A stretch of 45,688 nt of DNA from a virus. This document shows, piece by piece, positions 38,858 to 44,982 of the stretch. Positions within the stretch are counted from its first letter, which is position 1. The number at the start of each line of letters is the position of its first letter. The notes beneath the pieces were generated by a model. It was given only the letters and a program-made list of their open reading frames with translations. It searched no databases and was not told where the DNA came from. The stretch is taken from positions 1-45,688 of IMG/VR virus record IMGVR_UViG_3300046811_000110. One strand, given 5' to 3'. A program made the position numbers and the translations under genes.

Positions 38858-39093
38858 GCTTACGCGCGATGCGAGAGATGCAGATCGACGACGAGCTCGC
38901 CAATCTCTACTGCCGGCTGGGGAAGGCCGAGGCGGAACTGGCGCGCGCTGTCGCGGCGAACGACGACACCGACACGGCCGCGATCGAGGACGAGATCAGC
39001 GACCTTCGCGCCGAGATCGAAGCGATCGAGGACGAGGACGGCGCGGACGAGCAACGCTCGCTCGAAGCGTGGGTGGGATGGAGCAGGGTATGA
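38854..39093 (+). CDS. Small coiled-coil protein
   Basis: 79 residues, acidic helices (NLYCRLGKAEAELARAVAAN, DEISDLRAEIEAIEDEDGAD). Both ends overlap as ATGA. Possibly binds another phage or host protein; not recognised. Confidence 0.62.
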   Translation: MSLRAMREMQIDDELANLYCRLGKAEAELARAVAANDDTDTAAIEDEISDLRAEIEAIEDEDGADEQRSLEAWVGWSRV

Positions 39094-39350
39094 GCGAATG
39101 GCAACCGATTGAAACCGCTCCGAAAATGAAGAGTATATTAGTGACGGATGGTAAGCATTGCTTTGTTGCATCCAGAGAAAACATCATGAGCCCTAGAGCT
39201 AAGCCGCTCTGGTGTTGGTTTTCTATGATTGGGAATAATGTAGCTAGTTCAGGAGATTATGGCCCGAGTGCAATGTTGGAAGATCATGCCTATGGTACGC
39301 ATCCCACCCACTGGATGCCGTTGCCCGAGCCTCCGGAGACCAAGCCATGA
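39090..39350 (+). CDS. DUF551-like protein
   Basis: 86 residues beginning MSEWQPIETAPKMKSILVTD and ending THWMPLPEPPETKP. This start and end are the hallmark of the small DUF551 family in phages and prophages (EWQPIETAP...WMPLPEPP). Function unknown. The middle is AT-richer than its neighbours, suggesting recent arrival. Confidence 0.75.
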   Translation: MSEWQPIETAPKMKSILVTDGKHCFVASRENIMSPRAKPLWCWFSMIGNNVASSGDYGPSAMLEDHAYGTHPTHWMPLPEPPETKP

Positions 39351-39826
39351 CCGATCGTCCTGACCTCCCGTGGGCGCGCGTCGCCGAACAGCGCGATATC
39401 GCTGTGGCGGCGCTCAAAATTGTTGTTAGATTCGGCCCACATGAAGCTAACCCATGTGTATTAGAGGCGGTTAATGACGCCCTCGCCTGCATCGCTGCGC
39501 TCGACCCGCCTCCGGCCTACACCGGCCCCGACAGGCGCAACGGTGAGCGGCGTAGCAACGGCAATCGCTTTAAAGCCTTAACAGAATGGGGGCTTGATCC
39601 GCGCAAGGCCGACCGCCGCAAGCCGTCGCCCGACGCGGACGGCTGGATCGAGTGGAGAGGTGGAGAGTGCCCAGTGCCGAGTGGAGTAAGAATTGAGATC
39701 AGACTGCGGAATGGGGTGACTGGTGTAATTAGTGATCCCAGGCGACTAAGATGGGCATACCACTTAACTTCCGTTGGCCTCGACAACGACATCATCGCCT
39801 ACCGCATCGTGGAGGGCGAGCGATGA
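39347..39826 (+). CDS. Phage protein with RR-rich middle and WIEWRGGECPVP domain
   Basis: 159 residues. The first 55 form helices, followed by a basic linker (DRRNGERRSNGNRFKALTEW, KADRRKPSPD) and a C-terminal beta domain DGWIEWRGGECPVPSGVRIE, then LRNGVTGVISDP and DNDIIAYRIVEGER. The C-terminal domain is a common small phage module (W-x-E-W-x-GGECPV ... DI-x-AYR-x-V) of unknown function. Confidence 0.65.
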   Translation: MTDRPDLPWARVAEQRDIAVAALKIVVRFGPHEANPCVLEAVNDALACIAALDPPPAYTGPDRRNGERRSNGNRFKALTEWGLDPRKADRRKPSPDADGWIEWRGGECPVPSGVRIEIRLRNGVTGVISDPRRLRWAYHLTSVGLDNDIIAYRIVEGER

Positions 39827-39891
39827 CCGCGCTGCAATCGTTCCTCGCCGGCCTGGCGCTGGCCTTCGCCCTCGTGGCGCTGGCGGTGTGA
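39823..39891 (+). CDS. Mini membrane peptide, 22 residues
   Basis: Start ATG overlaps the previous stop (ATGA). The product is MTALQSFLAGLALAFALVAL plus AV, a single membrane segment. Last gene of the block; the convergent minus-strand gene stops 2 bp away. Confidence 0.45.
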   Translation: MTALQSFLAGLALAFALVALAV

Positions 39892-39893
39892 GC

Positions 39894-40319
39894 CTACGTT
39901 CTCAGCCCCGACAGCAGGCTTTGGCGACGACGCGCGCCGCGCTGTAGCCGGTCGCGGATCTCTGCAAGCGACGGGTAGAAGGTTTCCGCCCTCGCCCAGC
40001 CGCGCAGAGCCCACACGACGACATCGGCTGGATAGCTGGCGCACTCTTCCGCCATGACCTGAAACACCAGCACCAGGTCGTCGTCGATCTCGCGCGATTT
40101 GGTCGAGGCCCGCAGCCGCGCCAACTCGCCCTTGATGACCTGATCGGCGGCCGGCTCCATGCAGCGTTCCACCAGCATCCTCGCCGTCTCGATCTCGGCC
40201 TGCGTCGCGAGGTGTAGGCTAAGCTCGTAGCCAATCGTCTCGCAGTCGTACCCGTATTCCGGGTCAATGAACTCCCTCACCACGGGTCGGCAGGCGGACG
40301 CGATCGAGGGCGGCAACAA
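39894..40319 (-). CDS. Replication-block protein, helical, unknown
   Basis: 141 residues if it starts at TTG 40319. The helical sequence includes FIDPEYGYDCETIGYELSLH, IETARMLVERCMEPAADQVI and PADVVVWALRGWARAETFYP, then SLAEIRDRLQRGARRR. The open frame extends upstream without a normal start codon, overlapping the DUF1376-type gene by 56 bp or more, and still looks protein-like (SIEEALGCGDPEKTDKAIVA). So either a frameshift links the two genes or the start is unusual. The C-terminal pattern W-A-x-x-E-T-F-Y-P-x-L-x-E-I is typical of phage replication-associated proteins. Confidence 0.5.
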   Translation of the reverse strand: MLPPSIASACRPVVREFIDPEYGYDCETIGYELSLHLATQAEIETARMLVERCMEPAADQVIKGELARLRASTKSREIDDDLVLVFQVMAEECASYPADVVVWALRGWARAETFYPSLAEIRDRLQRGARRRQSLLSGLRT

Positions 40320-41016
40320 TGCTACTATGGCCTTGTCGGTTTTCTCCGGGTCGCCGCACCCCAGGGCTTCCTCGATCGAGAGTACGACGGCACCACGTTC
40401 GCCAAGTCGCCGCCCAGTCGAGCTTGACGCCACGCGCGCCGGCAACCGCGATCCAGTAGTCCCGGAACTCCTCGGCGATGCGTCCGGGGTCGAGCCCATG
40501 CGCCGCAGCGTATCCAACGTCCTCGGCAGAAGGCTGCCAATCGACCGCAAGCCTTGACCCTCGTCCCGCCCCTCGTCCATTCGCTCGCTCCTTGTTTGCG
40601 CCTATAGAATCTCCGACAGGAGATTCTTCTTTAATGGTTGATGGTTGATGGTTAGAAACCTCTGGGTTTTCTAATCCATTGGAATTTCGTAAAGGACGAC
40701 CTCCTTTGCGACCGTTTTCGGTAGCATTTAGGATCCGTTTACGCGCGATTTGTGTCTCGATTGTGCAGCGTTTCTGTGTCAGGAAGGAGCCATCCCAGTC
40801 GAGTTTCCCGAGGTCGACGAGCCGCTCGATGGCCCTTCTGACTGGTCTTGCGTCGCCGGCGATGGCGCGGCGCAACAGGCCCTTGGTGATGCCTTCGCCG
40901 CCGCGGCTGTAGATGAGCGCGCAGGCTTGCCAGTAGACGCCGAGCTCGGCGGCGTCGAGGCCGACCGTTCCGGCCAGCCACTCGTCGGGCGAAAAGTCTA
41001 TGCGGCGGATTTTCAC
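40264..41016 (-). CDS. DUF1376-type (YdaU-like) replication protein
   Basis: 250 residues from GTG 41016. The N-terminal domain (VKIRRIDFSPDEWLAGTVGL, LGVYWQACALIYSRGGEGIT, GLLRRAIAGDARPVRRAIER, LVDLGKLDWDGSFLTQKRCT) is the winged-helix DUF1376/DnaD-like module. A linker with NHQPSTIKEES follows, then the C-terminal replication motif (FRDYWIAVAGARGVKLDWAA, TWRTWCRR). Such proteins act at phage origins to load the host helicase. The linker DNA (40606-40673) holds inverted and direct repeats that may be the origin. Confidence 0.78.
   Translation of the reverse strand: MKIRRIDFSPDEWLAGTVGLDAAELGVYWQACALIYSRGGEGITKGLLRRAIAGDARPVRRAIERLVDLGKLDWDGSFLTQKRCTIETQIARKRILNATENGRKGGRPLRNSNGLENPEVSNHQPSTIKEESPVGDSIGANKERANGRGAGRGSRLAVDWQPSAEDVGYAAAHGLDPGRIAEEFRDYWIAVAGARGVKLDWAATWRTWCRRTLDRGSPGVRRPGENRQGHSSIVAALDRVRLPTRGEGVH
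40606..40673. other. Candidate replication origin inside the replication gene
   Basis: An AT-rich stretch with a perfect 9-bp inverted repeat AGAATCTCC-GACA-GGAGATTCT (40606-40627), three direct heptamers ATGGTTG, ATGGTTG, ATGGTTA (40634-40654) and a second imperfect hairpin TAGAAACC-TCTG-GGTTTTCTA (40653-40673). Origins inside the initiator gene are known from lambdoid phages. Confidence 0.45.
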
Positions 41017-41146
41017 ATGCAGCAGCCACGCAGCCGAGAAGGTGTCGAGCGCGGGCCGACCCCTTAAGGCCGGGCTGCTGATCGGCGCTGGCGGGCAAAA
41101 GACCTAGACCGTCGCCTAGGCTGGCCCGCGCTCGACGACGATTATA

Positions 41147-41344
41147 TCAGGATGCGCGGGGCTCGATCAACCGCCAGAAGCGCGCATTCTCCCATCGGAC
41201 CATAATGCGGAACACGCGGTCCCATGACGGGTGCCCATCGCTCCCGGTCAGCGCGTAATAGACGCACTTCGCCGGGACCCCTTGCCGCCTCCAGAAGTGG
41301 ATCGTCTCGTAGGCGATCCTCTCGGCCTCGGTCAGCGCGGCCAA
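41147..41344 (-). CDS. Small protein downstream of rusA
   Basis: 65 residues from TTG 41344 (MAALTEAERIAYETIHFWRR), overlapping the rusA stop by 13 bp. It has VYYALTGSDGHPSWDRVFRI and a Trp-rich C-terminus. It looks like a compact helical protein; not recognised. The 130 bp between this gene and the replication gene (41017-41146) hold no gene. Confidence 0.55.
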   Translation of the reverse strand: MAALTEAERIAYETIHFWRRQGVPAKCVYYALTGSDGHPSWDRVFRIMVRWENARFWRLIEPRAS

Positions 41345-41706
41345 ATTGAGACGGCCGCTTGCTGCTTCTCGCCGCGCCGGATGATGTGCAGGTCGTCGAC
41401 CAGCGAATCGTCGGCGAAGACGTGGACGTACACCATGAGGTCGAGCAGCGCCTTGATGCAGTTGTCGAGGTCACGCTGCCGCGGCACGTCGATCTCTATC
41501 AGCACGCGCAGGCCGGGATGCACGAAGTAGGGCGGGGCCTGCATCTTGACCGCCCAGCCCGCCGTCCGCAGCCACTCGCGGTAGTTGACGCTCTTGTGGC
41601 GCCCGTAGCTGCGCCCGGTCTCGGCGTTGGTGAAGAGGTTGTTGGCCGAGGGCGGCTTCGGCACCAGCAGCCGGCACTGCGGCAGATCAGCCAGCGCGTG
41701 CGGCAT
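41332..41706 (-). CDS. rusA: RusA-family Holliday junction resolvase
   Basis: 124 residues. PKPPSANNLFTNAETGRSYG with VNYREWLRTAGWAV at the N-terminus, then VLIEIDVPRQRDLDNCIKAL (catalytic Asp in D-L-D-N, residues 79 and 81) and VFADDSLVDDLHIIRRGEKQ (further Asp at 99-100) are the RusA signature. The enzyme cuts four-way junctions formed during replication and recombination and may prepare DNA for packaging. It forms an operon with the Cro-like gene. Confidence 0.9.
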   Translation of the reverse strand: MPHALADLPQCRLLVPKPPSANNLFTNAETGRSYGRHKSVNYREWLRTAGWAVKMQAPPYFVHPGLRVLIEIDVPRQRDLDNCIKALLDLMVYVHVFADDSLVDDLHIIRRGEKQQAAVSIWPR

Positions 41707-41905
41707 GCCGGAAACTTTTGGCGAGCAGAATGAGTTCGGCGTCAGACAGAAAGCGGTCCTGTCCCTTCAACATTTTATGGACGCGCCAGCAGTTGTTCTC
41801 GCGCGTCACGGTGAACCCCGCCGACAGGAAGGCGCGGAATGCCTCGTTTGTTGCCACCTCATCCTCTCTCGGTTGAGGGTGAGGGACCACAGCCGCTTTT
41901 GCCAT
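41687..41905 (-). CDS. Small protein upstream of rusA
   Basis: 72 residues from ATG 41905. After a short start it reads EVATNEAFRAFLSAGFTVTR and FLSDAELILLAKSFRHAARA, a small helical protein. It overlaps rusA by 20 bp and the repressor gene by 47 bp. Not recognised. Confidence 0.55.
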   Translation of the reverse strand: MAKAAVVPHPQPREDEVATNEAFRAFLSAGFTVTRENNCWRVHKMLKGQDRFLSDAELILLAKSFRHAARAG

Positions 41906-42101
41906 TCGTCCTCTCCTTGAAAAGCTCCTTGTCGAGATAGACCTTTTTCTCCTCGGCCAGCGCGGCGACCGCGAGGTAGTACCGCGGCGGGATCGCGCCG
42001 TAGTGCTTCCAGTTGTAGACCGCCGGCCGGGTCACCCCGAGCTGGCGCGCGAGGAAGGCCGCACCTCCCAACGCCTTGATCGTGTCTGCTATCGTCGTCA
42101 T
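41859..42101 (-). CDS. Cro/YdaS-like helix-turn-helix regulator
   Basis: 80 residues from ATG 42101. MTTIADTIKALGGAAFLARQ, LGVTRPAVYNWKHYGAIPPR and YYLAVAALAEEKKV form the single-domain HTH of YdaS/Cro-type regulators (recognition helix RPAVYNWK, then the I-P-x-R/Y motif). It likely binds the short region between the two divergent operons and decides early expression. The presence of a Cro-like gene suggests temperate ancestry, but no integrase or second repressor is seen. Confidence 0.78.
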   Translation of the reverse strand: MTTIADTIKALGGAAFLARQLGVTRPAVYNWKHYGAIPPRYYLAVAALAEEKKVYLDKELFKERTNGKSGCGPSPSTERG

Positions 42102-42193
42102 GGCCCGACCGTACCACACGAAAAATAATATCACAAGACTTGACATGAGGGATATGCGAGATTACACCTCGTTTGACATTTTAGGAGGACGTG
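42102..42193. promoter_or_regulatory. Divergent early promoter/operator region
   Basis: Plus strand: TTGACA at 42140-42145 (in GACTTGACAT) with a weak -10 near 42162-42167 (TTACAC), then TAGGAGG before ATG 42194. Minus strand: TTGTGA, 17 nt, TACGGT upstream of ATG 42101. The two -35 areas touch, and CAAG-A-CTTG, a short inverted repeat, overlaps the plus -35, a natural operator for the Cro-like protein. Confidence 0.55.
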
Positions 42194-42484
42194 ATGACTG
42201 ATCCGAACTCGCCGACACTCGAAGCTCTCGACGCGGTGACCGACTACCTCGACCACGTGCAACGGCTGCGGGGCGGCAAGAAGTTCGCCTTCCTGATGCT
42301 GTGCAGCGACGGCACGGGGACAGTCACCATCGACGGCCGCAAGTTCGGTACGATCTTCCGGCCGATCGCCGAGGCATACGACGAGGCGCAGGCGTGGCTC
42401 GCCGGCACCGACGAGGCGACGAAGGCGCTGGACAGCGAGATAGGCCAGCCCGTCGATCACCTCTTCGTGGACGCCGCGCCATGA
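42194..42484 (+). CDS. Small early protein, unknown
   Basis: 96 residues from ATG 42194 (strong TAGGAGG). MTDPNSPTLEALDAVTDYLD, then FAFLMLCSDGTGTVTIDGRK and a helical C-terminus. First gene of the recombination operon; overlaps the exonuclease start as ATGA. Not recognised. Confidence 0.62.
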   Translation: MTDPNSPTLEALDAVTDYLDHVQRLRGGKKFAFLMLCSDGTGTVTIDGRKFGTIFRPIAEAYDEAQAWLAGTDEATKALDSEIGQPVDHLFVDAAP

Positions 42485-43335
42485 AAGCCCTCGGCCTCTC
42501 GCCCGAGCAGATCGAGCAGCGCCGCAAGTTCATCGGCGGCAGCGATGCCGGCGAGGTGATGACCGGCGACTGGCGCAAGCTGTGGGCTATCAAAACCGGC
42601 CGCGCGCAGCCCGAGGACCTGTCGAACATCCTCGCGGTCCAAATGGGCTCGTTCACCGAGGACCTCAACGCCTTCTGGTACACCAAGCAGACCGGGCGAG
42701 GGATCTTGAATCGCGGCGGTTTCGGGAAAAGTCTTGTCTACGATTGGATGGCGGCGAACCTCGACGGCTGGACTACCACCAGCAAAGGCGTCGGCGCTTA
42801 CTGGGACGCCAAGCACGTCGGCCGGCTCGACGAGGCCACGGTGCTTCGCTACACGCCGCAGATGACGCATTGCTGCACGATCCTCGGCCTCGACTGGTGG
42901 GTGCTCTCGGTCTTCGTCGGCAATTCCAAGTGGGAGATCGTCGAGCAGGAGGTCGACCCGGTCTACCAGGCGACCCTCATCGCCCGCGAGCGCGAGTTCT
43001 GGGGCTACGTCGAGCGCGACGAGGAACCGCCCGAGGTCTCGGCGCCGGTCCTTGCGCCCAAGCCGCAGCCGAAGCGGCGCAACATCGACGTGCCGATCAA
43101 CATCGACGATCCGGTGTTCGGCGCGCTGATGCAGCGCGAGAACTGGCTGCCCGAGATGGTCGAGGCGATGGCGGCTTTCGCCCGCACCGACGCGGCGGCG
43201 AAGGTCCACGCCATCGCTCGCAAGGACATGGATCGGCTGATGCCCGAGGACGTCGGGCTCGTCACCCGCGGCAACATCATCGCCAAGCGCGACGGCCGTG
43301 GGTTTGTCGCCTCGCTGAAGAAGGAGACCGAGTAA
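42481..43335 (+). CDS. YqaJ-family recombination exonuclease
   Basis: 284 residues. KFIGGSDAGEVMTGDWRKLW near the N-terminus (IGGSDA at 18-23) is the YqaJ/lambda-exonuclease entry motif, with LAVQMGSFTEDLNAFWYTKQ carrying the next conserved Glu, then AYWDAKHVGRLDEATV and WVLSVFVGNSKWEIVEQEV (the D/E-x-K-like core strands). These enzymes chew one strand of duplex ends so that an annealase can act. It is in one operon with a Bet annealase, giving a complete two-component recombination system. Confidence 0.82.
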   Translation: MKALGLSPEQIEQRRKFIGGSDAGEVMTGDWRKLWAIKTGRAQPEDLSNILAVQMGSFTEDLNAFWYTKQTGRGILNRGGFGKSLVYDWMAANLDGWTTTSKGVGAYWDAKHVGRLDEATVLRYTPQMTHCCTILGLDWWVLSVFVGNSKWEIVEQEVDPVYQATLIAREREFWGYVERDEEPPEVSAPVLAPKPQPKRRNIDVPINIDDPVFGALMQRENWLPEMVEAMAAFARTDAAAKVHAIARKDMDRLMPEDVGLVTRGNIIAKRDGRGFVASLKKETE

Positions 43336-43541
43336 TGCCACAGATGACGCCCGTGAAGTCGAGCAACGTGGCCGCAGTCGGCTACGAAGACGGCACGCTG
43401 TACGTCGAGTTCAACAACGGCTCGGCCTACGCCTACGACGGCGTGGGCGAGGCGGCCTACCAGGACCTGCTCACCGATCCGTCGCCGGGCGGCTATCTGG
43501 CGAGACACATCAAGCCGGCACATACCGCGAGGAGGTTGTAG
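43335..43541 (+). CDS. KTSC-domain protein
   Basis: 68 residues. VKSSNVAAVGYEDGTLYVEF, NNGSAYAYDGVGEAAYQDLL and SPGGYLARHIKP match the KTSC domain pattern (SSN-x-x-x-x-GY...L-x-V-x-F-x-x-G-x-x-Y-x-Y...S-x-G-x-Y), often next to recombination genes in phages and sometimes fused to lysyl-tRNA synthetase-like proteins. Function unknown. GAGTAATG: start overlaps the previous stop. Confidence 0.85.
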   Translation: MPQMTPVKSSNVAAVGYEDGTLYVEFNNGSAYAYDGVGEAAYQDLLTDPSPGGYLARHIKPAHTARRL

Positions 43542-43709
43542 TGGCTTGGCTTTGCGTTTTCGACCCTGTAAATGGGTCTGGCAGTTCAATGTCGGGAGCA
43601 ATTTCAGCGTTGGCATGCCGTCTGGCTCCCGCGCTCGCAGATCGAAATCAATGACGACGACACCGTGACGATGCCCGAGTGGCTCGCGCTTGATAAGGAA
43701 TTAATCTGA
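43541..43709 (+). pseudogene. Small gene with apparent -1 frameshift
   Basis: Two frames read like one protein. From TTG 43546, FRPCKWVWQFNVGSNF; then, after a -1 step at about 43605, QRWHAVWLPRSQIEINDDDT and [12 protein letters not shown] to TGA at 43707-43709. The second part alone can start at ATG 43572 (45 residues), and a GTG at 43541 with GGAGG upstream opens a third frame. WLPRSQIE...PEWLA is a common small phage protein, so either the gene is broken, the sequence has an error, or the frameshift is used. Confidence 0.5.
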
Positions 43710-44599
43710 TGCCCGTAGATCCGACAACCGGCGAGATCATCACGCGCCCGGCGCCAATCGTGTTCACGCCCGATCAGGTCGCCCTCATCAAGCGGACGAT
43801 CTGTATTGGGGGGACCGACGACGAATTGACTTTGTTCATGCACCAGTGCAAGCGCACCGGCCTCGACCCGTTCGCCCGGCAGATTTACGCGATCAAGCGC
43901 CAAGGGCGTATGACGATCCAGACCTCGATCGACGGGTTCCGGCTGATCGCCGAGCGCACCGGGCACTACGCCGGTCAACTCGGTCCGTTCTGGTGCGGCC
44001 AGGATGGCGAGTGGCGGGATGTCTGGGTGGACGACGCGCCCCCGGTCGCGGCGAAGGTCGCGGCGCTGCGCGACGACTTCAAGGAGCCCTGCTGGGGCGT
44101 CGCCCGGTATAAATCCTACGCACAAGCGCAAAGCCCGATCTGGCGCTCGATGGGCGATCTGATGGTGGCGAAGTGTGCCGAGGCGCTGGCACTGCGTCGC
44201 GCCTTCCCGCAGGAGCTTTCCGGCCTCTACACCGCCGACGAGATGGCGCAGGCCGATGTCCACGGCGAGGATGCCCCGCAGAGCCCCGCAGAGCCCCGTA
44301 CAGCGCAGGGAAGCCCACCGGCGGCTACGAGGGCCACCTGGGGCCATTCGCGCCCCCAGGCCGCTCCTGCGCGCTCCCAAGCGGAGGAAGAGGCCGCAGC
44401 CCGGTACAAGGAACTCGTCGGCGCCATCGCGGACGCCTCGCTCGGCGAGTTGACCGAGATCGACGTGAGCCTGGAGACTGACGAGATGCTGTGTCAGGTC
44501 GCCGAGGAGCCGCGCCGGATCATGGTCCAGCGGCTGCGGGACCGCATCGCGGAGCGGCACCGCAAGATCGCGCCGCTCGACGACGACATTCCATTTTGA
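43709..44599 (+). CDS. bet: Bet/RecT-family single-strand annealing protein with SSB-like C-terminal tip
   Basis: 296 residues. The annealase core (about 15-185) has [69 protein letters not shown] and [20 protein letters not shown] with [20 protein letters not shown], the Bet signature. It pairs single strands made by the YqaJ exonuclease. After an Ala/Pro-rich linker (190-235) and a helical part, the protein ends in LDDDIPF, which equals the conserved acidic tip of bacterial SSB used to recruit RecO, RecG, PriA and others. Start ATG 43709 overlaps the previous stop. Confidence 0.88.
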   Translation: MPVDPTTGEIITRPAPIVFTPDQVALIKRTICIGGTDDELTLFMHQCKRTGLDPFARQIYAIKRQGRMTIQTSIDGFRLIAERTGHYAGQLGPFWCGQDGEWRDVWVDDAPPVAAKVAALRDDFKEPCWGVARYKSYAQAQSPIWRSMGDLMVAKCAEALALRRAFPQELSGLYTADEMAQADVHGEDAPQSPAEPRTAQGSPPAATRATWGHSRPQAAPARSQAEEEAAARYKELVGAIADASLGELTEIDVSLETDEMLCQVAEEPRRIMVQRLRDRIAERHRKIAPLDDDIPF

Positions 44600-44608
44600 G
44601 GTGTAGCG

Positions 44609-44971
44609 ATGCCCGAGATGACGCTGAAGCCCTACATGGTCACCCTCTCCTTCGCCGAGGGAGGGCCGCTGTTCCTCAACGCGCTCCTCGCCCCGACGCC
44701 CGAGGCCGCGACGGCGATGCTCGCCACCATCGTCATGCGCGAGCATACCGTGACGCAGCCGCTCATGGGCTGCATGGCGATGGAGCTGACCCCGGAGTTC
44801 CTGCGTGCCGCGTTACGCGCCGTCGAGGGGAAGCTGCCGCCGGACGGCAACGCCCAGGTGATCTCGCTGGTGCCAGCGGTGACTCAGACCATTCTCGACG
44901 ACCCGCACGCGCCGCTGCCCGAGCAGCAAGCCTATCCGGGGCCGCAGGATGACCCGCCACCGGCGGCATAA
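44609..44971 (+). CDS. Small protein between bet and the Ala-rich gene
   Basis: 120 residues from ATG 44609. It starts MPEMTLKPYMVTLSFAEGGP, has beta and helix elements (LTPEFLRAALRAVEGKLPPD) and ends in a Pro-rich tail. No family is recognised. The 9-bp spacing from bet suggests the same operon. Confidence 0.6.
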   Translation: MPEMTLKPYMVTLSFAEGGPLFLNALLAPTPEAATAMLATIVMREHTVTQPLMGCMAMELTPEFLRAALRAVEGKLPPDGNAQVISLVPAVTQTILDDPHAPLPEQQAYPGPQDDPPPAA

Positions 44972-44982
44972 AGGAGACAGAG

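Noticed and set aside
41142-41474. Possible 110-residue gene on the minus strand
   Set aside because: Shadow of rusA and of the 65-residue gene; only those two give coherent protein sequence.
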